NCBI GenBank assembly: GCA_030604545.1
Contig: JAUVVS010000177.1
Span: 1-5,296, forward strand
Direction: 5' to 3'
From: Deltaproteobacteria bacterium
GTDB taxonomy: Bacteria; Desulfobacterota; Desulfobacteria; Desulfobacterales; JAUVVS01
Length of the DNA: 5,296 bases
Below the pieces are notes generated by a model. The model ran no database searches, was not told where the DNA came from, and saw nothing but the letters and a program-made list of their open reading frames with translations. Below are positions 1 through 5,296 of the stretch, piece by piece. Each line of letters opens with the position of its first letter. Position 1 is the first letter of the stretch. Position numbers and translations under genes: made by a program.

Positions 1-2
1 CT

Positions 3-3000
3 GAAATGGGTACCCTTACCCCTGCGGAGATTGAGGAAGGCGAAAAACTTCTTGAGGAACAAAAAAAGGAAGCCCCGGAAAAGGCTGAAATAGAAGTGGA
101 AAAAGAGCCGGAAGAAGAGGTTGCTGAACCGCCGGAAAAGGAAGAACCAGAACCGCTGAAAGAAGAGATAGAACCGACAAAAGAAGAAGTTGCTGTTGAA
201 TCTGAAGAAGAATTCTTCAAAAAGACAGATGCTCCGGAGCGGCCTGTCTTACAAATCTTTGGTCACAAGCTCTTTACAGGCGCACCCGGTACATTTACTC
301 CTATAAAGACTCTGCCTGTATCCAACGACTATGTAATCGGCCCCGGCGACGAAATAAAGATACTCATGTGGGGTCGACTTGATGCCACTTACAGCCTTGA
401 AGTCGACAATGAAGGAATAATTAATTTACCTAAGATCGGCCCATTGACCGTTGCAGGGTTAACCTTTGGGGAGCTCAAGGAACTGATCAGGCGAAAGGCC
501 GAGGCCATTACGGGTGTTAATGTCAGTATTTCCATGGGAAGATTGAGAACTATTCAAGTTTTCGTGTTGGGCGAGGTAAAAACACCGGGCGTTTACACTG
601 TCAGTTCTCTGGCAACCGTCACTAACGCCCTTCTCGCTTCGGGAGGACCGACCGATCTGGGTTCCTTGAGAAAGGTTCAGCTTAAGCGGAAGAAAAAGGT
701 AATTAAGTATATCGATTTGTATAATTTCCTGCTTAAGGGTGATACATCTTCAGATACCCGACTAATGCCAAGTGACGTCATTTTTATTCCGCAGGTCGGC
801 CCCATGGTCTCGGTATCCGGAAATGTGAAAAGACCGGCCATTTATGAATTAAAAAGTAAAAAGAACCTTAAAACAACACTTAAATTGGCCGGTGGTCTGG
901 CGCCAAGAGCATATAATCAGCGTATCCAGATTGAACGCGCATTTGAAAACCGTTTTCAGGTAGTTTTGGATATTCCTTACGAAGAGTTAAAACAAAAGAA
1001 AGCTATATCTCTTCAAGATGGTGACTTTATTAATATATTTTCCATACTTCCTTCTCCCGTAAATGCTGTTTATCTCTATGGCAATGTACTTCGCCCGGGT
1101 CAGTATGCATACAAACCGGAACTCAGGATCCTTGATATTCTGCCGGATCTGGAAAGCCTGGATATTGATACATACTTTAATTATGCCCTGGTCAAAAGAT
1201 ACCGCTTTGAAGACATGAAAGCAGAACTTATCCCCTTTGATCTTGGCAGACTGATTTTTATCAAAGATGAAACTCATAATATCAAGCTGATGCCCCTGGA
1301 TGAAGTATATATATTTAATAAACATATGTTTGAAGACAGGGAGTACGCTACTGCCGTGGGCCAGGTCCGCAAACCAGGTCGCTATTTTATCGACGACATG
1401 AAGATAAAGGACCTTATCCTGAAGGCCGGTGATTTGGCAGATGAAGCCTATTTGCCCAAGGGGGAGCTTATCAGGATCGACGAAAATCGAATCCAATATA
1501 CGATCTATTTTGACGTTTCAGCCGCCCTGGCCGATGATCCAAAGCATAATCTTCGTCTCCAGGATGAAGATCGCGTAGTCATCCATTCCATCTGGGAAGA
1601 TCAATGGAAAGCCTTTGTTACAATCCAGGGAGAAGTAAAAAATGAAGGCAAATTTGTTTTAACAAAAGATATGAATCTTAAAGATTTATTTTTCAAAGCA
1701 GGTAGTTTTTCCCGAAACGCTTACATGGAATTGGGACATCTTTACCGTACGGACTGGCGAACCAAGGAAGTGACAATACATACCTTTAGTGTTGGAAAGG
1801 CCATGGAAGGAGATCCTGAGCATAACTTGTCATTGAAAGACCTTGATAATGTTGTAGTTCATAATATTCGGGAATATGTGCCCGTTGAAAATGTCAGCAT
1901 ATCCGGAGAGGTGCAAAAGCCGGGAACATATCCTTATGGAACGAACATGTGTGTGAAGGACTTAATTTTAGTAGCCCAGAATATCACGCGGGATGCTTAT
2001 ATGGAATTGGGGCATCTTTACCGGACGGACTGGCGAACCAAGGAAGTGACCATCCATACCTTCAATGTTGAAAAAGCTATGGAAGATGATTCCGAGCATA
2101 ACATACTCTTGCAAGATCTTGACAAAGTGGTCATACATAGCATTTGGGAATATAGGGAAGAATATACAGTATCAATCAATGGGTTGGTCAACAATCCGGG
2201 CGACTATCCTTTTGCCACAAATATGACTATTAATGATCTAATTTTAGTGGCAGGCAATGTAAAGGATGCAGCTTATTTAAATGAGGCTGAACTGACCAGG
2301 TTTGATATTGTTGAGGGCAAGAAGGTCGAAACCTCTATTATTATTTTTAATATTCGATTAGCGCAGCAAGGCCATCTTGATCATAACCTGAAATTGCAGC
2401 CTCTGGACGTGGTGACGATTAAAGCAATCCCTGAATGGTGGGATAAAAAGAAAACCGTTTTAATTTCAGGAGAAGTCTTTTTCCCGGGGACTTATCAAAT
2501 CCGCAAAGATGAACACCTTAGCAGTGTTATTGAACGCGCCGGGGGATATACCGACTATGCTTATATGAGAGGCTCTGTCTTTACAAGAGAGATGGTGAGA
2601 AGGACCCAGCAAGAGCGGATAAACGAGATGTTGAAAAGAATCGAGCTTGAAGTCGCAAGGCTCTCCTCTGCAGAAGCTCAAGCTGTTCTTTCACCTGAGG
2701 ATGTTGCTGCACAGAATCAGTTTGTGGCTGCGCAAAAGATGTTGCTTGAGAAGCTAAAGAAAGCCGAAGCTACCGGTCGCATAATTATATCTCTCTTGCC
2801 GCTTAACGAGCTAAAAAATAGCTCAAATGACATGATCCTTGAGGATGATGATACACTTTACATCCCAAAGAAACCAACCACAGTACACGTGCTTGGAGCC
2901 GTCTACAACCCAACTGCTCTTCTTTATGAAAAAGAACGACCTACTGTAAGATATTACTTGGCGAAGACCGGTGGTCCCACCGAGAATGCCAATGCAAAAT

Positions 3001-3254
3001 ATATGTACGTTATAGGTGTCGATGGTACGGTAGTGAGTAAAAGAGACAAATCGTGGTCGGACTTTTCATGGAACAGTGAGGGAAAAAGGTGGGAATTCGG
3101 AAAGAAATTTGAAAATACAAAGCTCTATCCGGGCGACGCAGTTCTTGTGCCGGAGAAGATAATCAAACCACGCTATATGAGAGACATAAGGGATATCACT
3201 CAGATTCTTTATCAAATAGCCGTTACCGCAGGAGTCACCATCGCTCTATTTTAA
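3..3254 (+). CDS. Large multi-SLBB polysaccharide export protein (Wza-like), 5' end probably outside the window
   Basis: This is probably an outer-membrane/periplasmic component for exo- or capsular polysaccharide export. Residues are numbered from the first ATG (position 6), giving 1082 aa. The frame is open to the left edge and no signal peptide is visible, so the true start is probably upstream. Residues 10-75 are Glu/Lys/Pro-rich and likely a linker. A Poly_export domain (PF02563 type) covers about 107-182 and contains YVIGPGDE at 109-116. Nine SLBB-like modules follow, starting near 183, 267, 354, 447, 534, 626, 718, 815 and 958; most open with a 'V.V.G.V..PG.Y' pattern. Module 8 has a charged helical insert at about 861-925. 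The C-terminus (about 1055-1082) ends in a hydrophobic stretch. E. coli Wza is about 380 aa with far fewer modules, so this is a much expanded relative. The family call is firm; the exact polysaccharide and partners are unknown. Confidence 0.93.
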   Translation, partial: EMGTLTPAEIEEGEKLLEEQKKEAPEKAEIEVEKEPEEEVAEPPEKEEPEPLKEEIEPTKEEVAVESEEEFFKKTDAPERPVLQIFGHKLFTGAPGTFTPIKTLPVSNDYVIGPGDEIKILMWGRLDATYSLEVDNEGIINLPKIGPLTVAGLTFGELKELIRRKAEAITGVNVSISMGRLRTIQVFVLGEVKTPGVYTVSSLATVTNALLASGGPTDLGSLRKVQLKRKKKVIKYIDLYNFLLKGDTSSDTRLMPSDVIFIPQVGPMVSVSGNVKRPAIYELKSKKNLKTTLKLAGGLAPRAYNQRIQIERAFENRFQVVLDIPYEELKQKKAISLQDGDFINIFSILPSPVNAVYLYGNVLRPGQYAYKPELRILDILPDLESLDIDTYFNYALVKRYRFEDMKAELIPFDLGRLIFIKDETHNIKLMPLDEVYIFNKHMFEDREYATAVGQVRKPGRYFIDDMKIKDLILKAGDLADEAYLPKGELIRIDENRIQYTIYFDVSAALADDPKHNLRLQDEDRVVIHSIWEDQWKAFVTIQGEVKNEGKFVLTKDMNLKDLFFKAGSFSRNAYMELGHLYRTDWRTKEVTIHTFSVGKAMEGDPEHNLSLKDLDNVVVHNIREYVPVENVSISGEVQKPGTYPYGTNMCVKDLILVAQNITRDAYMELGHLYRTDWRTKEVTIHTFNVEKAMEDDSEHNILLQDLDKVVIHSIWEYREEYTVSINGLVNNPGDYPFATNMTINDLILVAGNVKDAAYLNEAELTRFDIVEGKKVETSIIIFNIRLAQQGHLDHNLKLQPLDVVTIKAIPEWWDKKKTVLISGEVFFPGTYQIRKDEHLSSVIERAGGYTDYAYMRGSVFTREMVRRTQQERINEMLKRIELEVARLSSAEAQAVLSPEDVAAQNQFVAAQKMLLEKLKKAEATGRIIISLLPLNELKNSSNDMILEDDDTLYIPKKPTTVHVLGAVYNPTALLYEKERPTVRYYLAKTGGPTENANAKYMYVIGVDGTVVSKRDKSWSDFSWNSEGKRWEFGKKFENTKLYPGDAVLVPEKIIKPRYMRDIRDITQILYQIAVTAGVTIALF
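1719..1877 (+). repeat. Intragenic direct repeat, copy 1 (SLBB module 5)
   Basis: Codons 572-624 of the export gene match codons 664-716 at a constant offset of 276 bp (92 codons). The first 23 codons encode identical residues, beginning AYMELGHLYRTDW, and differ at only six third-codon positions. Further along the copies diverge at the amino-acid level but keep the register, including EHN and the final EY. It looks like duplication of one SLBB module, or gene conversion between two of them. Confidence 0.9.
1995..2153 (+). repeat. Intragenic direct repeat, copy 2 (SLBB module 6)
   Basis: This is the second copy, codons 664-716, in the same frame with no gaps relative to copy 1. The upstream halves of modules 5 and 6 (about residues 534-571 and 626-663) are much less alike than the repeated core. 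The strong identity is therefore local and does not span the whole module. Confidence 0.9.
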
Positions 3255-3276
3255 GAAGTTCAGATCTCGTTAAGTC

Positions 3277-3292
3277 GTCGAGTAGTTGAATA
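3277..3292 (+). repeat. Imperfect 8-mer tandem repeat in the spacer before the MNT/HEPN cluster
   Basis: GTCGAGTA is followed directly by GTTGAATA, with two mismatches. It lies in the 68 bp spacer (3255-3322) between the export gene and the first MNT gene. I see no Shine-Dalgarno sequence, promoter or terminator in this spacer that I would defend. Two copies of a short word could arise by chance, so the function is unknown. Confidence 0.3.
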
Positions 3293-3322
3293 GACGATGA
3301 GCGAAGCGAACTAACTTGCATC

Positions 3323-3742
3323 ATGAAACATGAATTAAAAACCTCACAAAAGAAGAAAATTATAGAAACGATCTTCTCTTGTTTATACCACCGGCATAAA
3401 GAGATTACCATTGCCTATCTTTTCGGTTCTTTTGTCACAGAAAAATTCTTCGCAGATATAGATCTGGGTATTTTGACAAAGATGGAGATGACAAATACCT
3501 TGAACTATGAGCTAGAAATTGAATGTAAACTCGAAAAGATTGTTAAATACAAGATTGATGTGCGGGTTATTAACAAAGCGCCAATATCCTTTTGTCAAAA
3601 TGTTATCCGTTATGGAAAAGTAATTTTAGATAGAGATCCAAACCTTCGGGCAGACTTTGAGGGGAAGATTTTTAAATTGTACTTTGATTTTTCTCGTTTT
3701 CGACAACAATACCTGAATGAGGTAATAAATGCCCCTGTTTGA
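3323..3742 (+). CDS. mntA: MNT-domain nucleotidyltransferase, MntA-like antitoxin
   Basis: This 139 aa protein is a minimal nucleotidyltransferase of the polymerase-beta fold. The signature is LFGS at 33-36 followed by D45-I-D47 (ADIDLGIL), with a probable third metal-binding Asp at D79 (KIDVRV). The loop between GS and DxD is short (S36 to D45) and lacks the usual glycine; related short-loop forms occur in the family. In type VII toxin-antitoxin systems, MntA uses ATP to add AMP groups to its HepT partner and so neutralises it. The next gene is a HepT-like HEPN protein overlapping by 14 bp, which strongly supports this pairing. ATG 3323 is the earliest possible standard start, because the frame is closed by TGA at 3287-3289 and has no other start codon between. 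No clear Shine-Dalgarno sequence precedes it. The family is firm; the antitoxin role is inferred from the neighbour. Confidence 0.88.
   Translation: MKHELKTSQKKKIIETIFSCLYHRHKEITIAYLFGSFVTEKFFADIDLGILTKMEMTNTLNYELEIECKLEKIVKYKIDVRVINKAPISFCQNVIRYGKVILDRDPNLRADFEGKIFKLYFDFSRFRQQYLNEVINAPV
3718..3723 (+). promoter_or_regulatory. Ribosome binding site for the HEPN gene, inside the MNT gene
   Basis: TGAGGT lies five bases upstream of ATG 3729 and within the end of the MNT coding sequence. It is the clearest Shine-Dalgarno sequence in the cluster. It supports the start at 3729 and translation of the HEPN protein coupled to its antitoxin. Confidence 0.65.
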
Positions 3743-4175
3743 TCAAGAAAAAATGATTAAATTGGTCTCTGAACTTAGAAAGAGTGTTGCGCGTCTCAGA
3801 GAGCTTTCGAAACTACCCAAGGATCAATTTCTTGGCGATCCGGATAAAATCGGAAGCTCAAAATATCATTTTATTGTCGCCATTGAATCAAGTATTGATA
3901 TTTGCAATCACCTTATTTCGCGAAATGGTTTTCGGGTATCCGAAGACTATGGCGACACATTTACGGTGATGGGTGAAGTGGGCGCTTTAGATATGGATTT
4001 TGCGGATGAACTCAAAAAAATGGCAAAGTTTCGGAAACGCTTGGTTCATCTTTACTGGGAAGTGGATAACTTGCAGTTGCATGAAATAATTCAGAGCCGT
4101 CTTGATGATTTTAAAAAATTCCTGGATTCTATTTCCAACTTTCTTGGATGGCATAACCATAAATCATCTTTTTAG
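3729..4175 (+). CDS. hepT: HepT-like HEPN (DUF86) ribonuclease toxin
   Basis: This 148 aa protein matches the DUF86/HepT family (PF01934) over most of its length. Landmarks are the helix AIESSIDICNH (51-61), a middle part with 'SEDYGDTF' and 'ELKKMAKF', then the catalytic motif R102-K-R-L-V-H107-L-Y109 followed by WEVD (110-113). HEPN dimers use the Arg and His of R-x4-6-H to cut RNA. In characterised HepT proteins the Tyr of R-x4-H-x-Y is the site of AMPylation by MntA, and it is present here. The residue after the catalytic Arg is Lys; the usual family residue is Asn. The gene overlaps the MNT gene by 14 bp and has its own ribosome binding site. The motif looks intact, so I infer an active toxin paired with the upstream antitoxin. 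It is cytoplasmic, with no signal peptide or membrane segment. Confidence 0.9.
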   Translation: MPLFDQEKMIKLVSELRKSVARLRELSKLPKDQFLGDPDKIGSSKYHFIVAIESSIDICNHLISRNGFRVSEDYGDTFTVMGEVGALDMDFADELKKMAKFRKRLVHLYWEVDNLQLHEIIQSRLDDFKKFLDSISNFLGWHNHKSSF

Positions 4176-4267
4176 ACAGGATTATGATTTTGTGATTAAC
4201 TGGAATAATATCTTGTGTATCCCTGGCCCAGACCTGGATTTGTAAGGCTGTCCTCTACGGTTCCAAT

Positions 4268-4297
4268 TTGAATATATTAATAAGACCAGAGTATGTT
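4268..4297 (+). promoter_or_regulatory. Possible sigma-70-like promoter upstream of the MNT-HEPN fusion gene
   Basis: TTGAAT (4268-4273) and TATGTT (4292-4297) are separated by 18 bases in the 184 bp spacer 4176-4359. Each box only partly matches the consensus, and AT-rich DNA gives such pairs by chance. The spacer shows no other recognisable gene, RNA or terminator, so the fusion gene could have its own promoter here. Confidence 0.18.
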
Positions 4298-4330
4298 CTA
4301 CGGAAGTCGCGCTAGGGTGGGCCTGTTATC

Positions 4331-4381
4331 ATGTCAAAGATAGTCGAACTATTACGTAAATGGAAATTAGCAAACTTATAA
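4331..4381 (+). other. Possible 16-codon leader ORF overlapping the start of the fusion gene
   Basis: An ATG at 4331 opens a 16-residue frame (MSKIVELLRKWKLANL) ending at TAA 4379-4381, so it overlaps the fusion gene start at 4360 in another frame. The purine-rich AGGGTGGG (4314-4321), nine bases upstream, is the only Shine-Dalgarno-like stretch in this area and fits this ATG better than 4360. It could be a leader peptide for translational coupling or chance. Confidence is low. Confidence 0.2.
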
Positions 4382-5076
4382 ATTCCTTTAAGGAATACTT
4401 GTTAAGTAGCGAATTAGAAAGCAATATTGCCAAAATTATTCTATTCGGCAGCTATGCCAAAGGGAGTGCCACACCTGATTCAGATATAGATATCTTGATT
4501 TTTGCGACTGATGGAATTGAAGTGGAAAAAGCGATTATGGATAAAACATATGATTTTATGATTGAAAATAATGCTCCTTTGGAAATATTAATTTCAGGTA
4601 TTGGCGAGCTTTTTCTATATAAGGATTACTTTACTTATAATATAACCCATTATGGACTGGAGATCTATTCCATGGAAAAAGATGCAATCAAAGCAGCAAT
4701 GTCGAAAGATTTGAAAAATCTGGCAGAAGAATATTTTGAATCAGCGAAGGAGGTTTTTGCATTAAATCGAATACGTTTGGCTGTGGACGCTGCATATAAT
4801 GCTGCTGAACTGGCTGCCAAAGCCCTTATTCTCTTTAAGCAGGATGATTTACCGGGAAGTCATGGGGGCATCGTCAGTTTATTCGGGCAGTTATATGTTA
4901 AGACAGGTGAATTGGAAAAAGTGATTGGCCGGAGTTTGAACACAGCTCTAAAGGTGAGAAACAATGCCAGATACAAACCTGATGCCTTGCTTGCAAAGGA
5001 GGATGCAAGGAATGTTCTTGATTTGGCTGAAAGATTAATAAAAATTGCCTCGGAGAAAATCATAATTAACAAGTGA
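4360..5076 (+). CDS. MNT nucleotidyltransferase-HEPN fusion protein
   Basis: This 238 aa protein joins two domains that are separate genes just upstream. The N-terminal MNT domain (about 5-105) has LFGSYAKGS (28-36) and SDIDI with D42 and D44. The expected third acidic position appears to be Glu (E75 in PLEILIS), so catalytic capacity is uncertain. The C-terminal HEPN domain (about 120-235) resembles PF05168. It has a helix with AAYNAAELAAKAL, then H168 before GGIVSLFG, 'YVKTGELEKVIGRSLNTAL', and R200-N-N-A-R-Y205. That last element corresponds to the R..aDY motif of PF05168 and is not an R-x4-6-H RNase motif. It may be a single-chain relative of the HEPN/MNT pair, or a nucleotide-binding/transfer protein with another role. 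ATG 4360 is forced as the start because TAA 4357-4359 directly precedes it in frame; no Shine-Dalgarno sequence lies in front. The domain calls are firm; the function is unknown. Confidence 0.88.
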   Translation: MEISKLINSFKEYLLSSELESNIAKIILFGSYAKGSATPDSDIDILIFATDGIEVEKAIMDKTYDFMIENNAPLEILISGIGELFLYKDYFTYNITHYGLEIYSMEKDAIKAAMSKDLKNLAEEYFESAKEVFALNRIRLAVDAAYNAAELAAKALILFKQDDLPGSHGGIVSLFGQLYVKTGELEKVIGRSLNTALKVRNNARYKPDALLAKEDARNVLDLAERLIKIASEKIIINK

Positions 5077-5126
5077 TAAAAGATGAGCCAAAAGAGGATG
5101 CGCATCAAAACTTGTAACCAGTGATT

Positions 5127-5146
5127 CCATTGGGGTAATACAATGG
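5127..5146 (+). repeat. Inverted repeat CCATTG / CAATGG
   Basis: CCATTG (5127-5132) and CAATGG (5141-5146) are perfect 6 bp arms around an 8 base loop. In RNA, two U-G pairs could lengthen the stem. No T tract follows, so it is not a standard rho-independent terminator. It lies in the 123 bp spacer between the fusion gene and the third MNT gene and could be an RNA hairpin or protein-binding site. Confidence 0.45.
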
Positions 5147-5152
5147 GGGCAT

Positions 5153-5188
5153 TAACCTCTGAACCTCTGAACCGTGAACCTTTTAACC
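5153..5188 (+). repeat. Short GAACC-type tandem repeat tract
   Basis: Five consecutive AACC-containing units of 6-8 bases (TAACCTC, TGAACCTC, TGAACCG, TGAACCTT, TTAACC) lie just upstream of the third MNT gene. Unit lengths and the variable last bases drift, as expected of a degenerating microrepeat. I recall similar GAACC-rich tracts from intergenic DNA of some environmental bacteria, but I cannot assign a function. Confidence 0.6.
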
Positions 5189-5199
5189 ACGTTAGAAAG

Positions 5200-5296
5200 A
5201 TGGATAAAATATGATCAGATACAATTTCATCCTTTATATCAATCAAAGATGATCTTATTGCAGTTTATCTATTCGGTTCATATGCAAAGGGAACAG
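5200..5296 (+). pseudogene. 5' end of a third MNT nucleotidyltransferase, cut by the window edge and interrupted by an in-frame TGA at codon 5
   Basis: The frame ending at the right edge encodes KDDLIAVYLFGSYAKGT (5245-5295), the first strand and GS loop of an MNT nucleotidyltransferase, very like the LFGSYAKGS of the fusion protein. Reading back in this frame, the only ATG is at 5200 (MDKI), but codon 5 is TGA (5212-5214). After that stop there is no ATG, GTG or TTG before the window ends. The residues after the stop (SDTISSFISIKDDL) still look like the usual N-terminal helix. So the gene is either disabled by a nonsense mutation, started from a rare codon such as ATT 5224, or affected by a sequencing error. 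The ATG at 5211 is in another frame and stops at 5250-5252. The DxD motif and any HEPN partner would lie beyond the window. Confidence 0.6.

Noticed and set aside
987..1496. Reverse-strand open frame of 169 codons
   Set aside because: It lies wholly inside the strongly supported SLBB export gene and its translation shows no recognisable domain; it is an antisense shadow.
1719..2153. Direct repeat considered as a mobile element or CRISPR-like array
   Set aside because: Both copies are in frame inside one protein-coding gene and match SLBB modules; two coding copies with diverged flanks do not fit an element or array.
2466..2681. Reverse-strand open frame of 71 codons
   Set aside because: It lies inside modules 8 of the export gene, antisense to its coding frame, with no family resemblance.
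3255..3322. Spacer examined for a terminator after the export gene
   Set aside because: No GC-rich hairpin followed by a T tract is present, so read-through into the MNT gene cannot be excluded.
3784..3969. Forward open frame of 61 codons
   Set aside because: It is an alternative frame within the HEPN gene, whose own frame has clear DUF86 motifs.
5083..5124. 13-codon ORF (starting MSQKRMRIK) after the fusion gene
   Set aside because: It is very short, has no Shine-Dalgarno sequence and shows no similarity I recognise; it is probably chance.
5127..5150. Hairpin considered as a rho-independent terminator
   Set aside because: The stem is only 6 bp with a perfect match and is followed by G-rich sequence, with no T tract.
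4860..5246. Reverse-strand open frame of 128 codons
   Set aside because: It is antisense to the HEPN part of the fusion gene and crosses the spacer and the start of the third MNT gene; it has no recognisable domain.

Overview
The window looks like bacterial chromosomal DNA from a Gram-negative organism. It carries a large Wza-type outer-membrane polysaccharide export protein, followed by a cluster of small MNT nucleotidyltransferase and HEPN genes. Very large multi-SLBB export proteins and dense MNT/HEPN clusters are both common in Desulfobacterota-like and other environmental bacteria. The lineage is an inference from gene content only; there is no rRNA or other marker here. All recognisable genes are on the + strand.

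Region 1 (1-3254) is one long reading frame, open at the left window edge. After an acidic Glu/Lys/Pro-rich stretch it has a polysaccharide-export domain and, by my count, nine SLBB-type modules. Modules 5 and 6 contain a near-identical direct duplication with an exact 276 bp (92 residue) offset. Module 8 carries a charged helical insertion. The protein presumably acts in the periplasm and outer membrane in secretion of an exo- or capsular polysaccharide.

Region 2 (3323-4175) is a two-gene unit with a 14 bp overlap: an MntA-like nucleotidyltransferase followed by a HepT-like (DUF86) HEPN protein with an intact R-x4-H-x-Y motif. This is the layout of a type VII HepT-MntA toxin-antitoxin system. 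In that system the HEPN protein is an RNase, and the MNT protein neutralises it by adding AMP groups to the tyrosine of the motif.

Region 3 (4360-5076) is a single gene that fuses an MNT domain to a different HEPN lineage, PF05168-like and without the R-x4-6-H motif. Region 4 (5200-5296) is the start of a third MNT gene that runs off the right edge. Its frame is interrupted by a TGA at codon 5 if the only nearby in-frame ATG is used. So three MNT modules, in three architectures or states, lie within 2 kb. The spacer before the third contains an inverted repeat and a short GAACC-type repeat tract.

I see no tRNA, rRNA, CRISPR array, insertion sequence or convincing rho-independent terminator. 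The genes from 3323 onward look more AT-rich than the export gene by eye, which fits horizontally mobile accessory genes. The most unusual points are the tandem MNT/HEPN cluster, the in-frame stop in the third MNT gene and the duplicated SLBB module.
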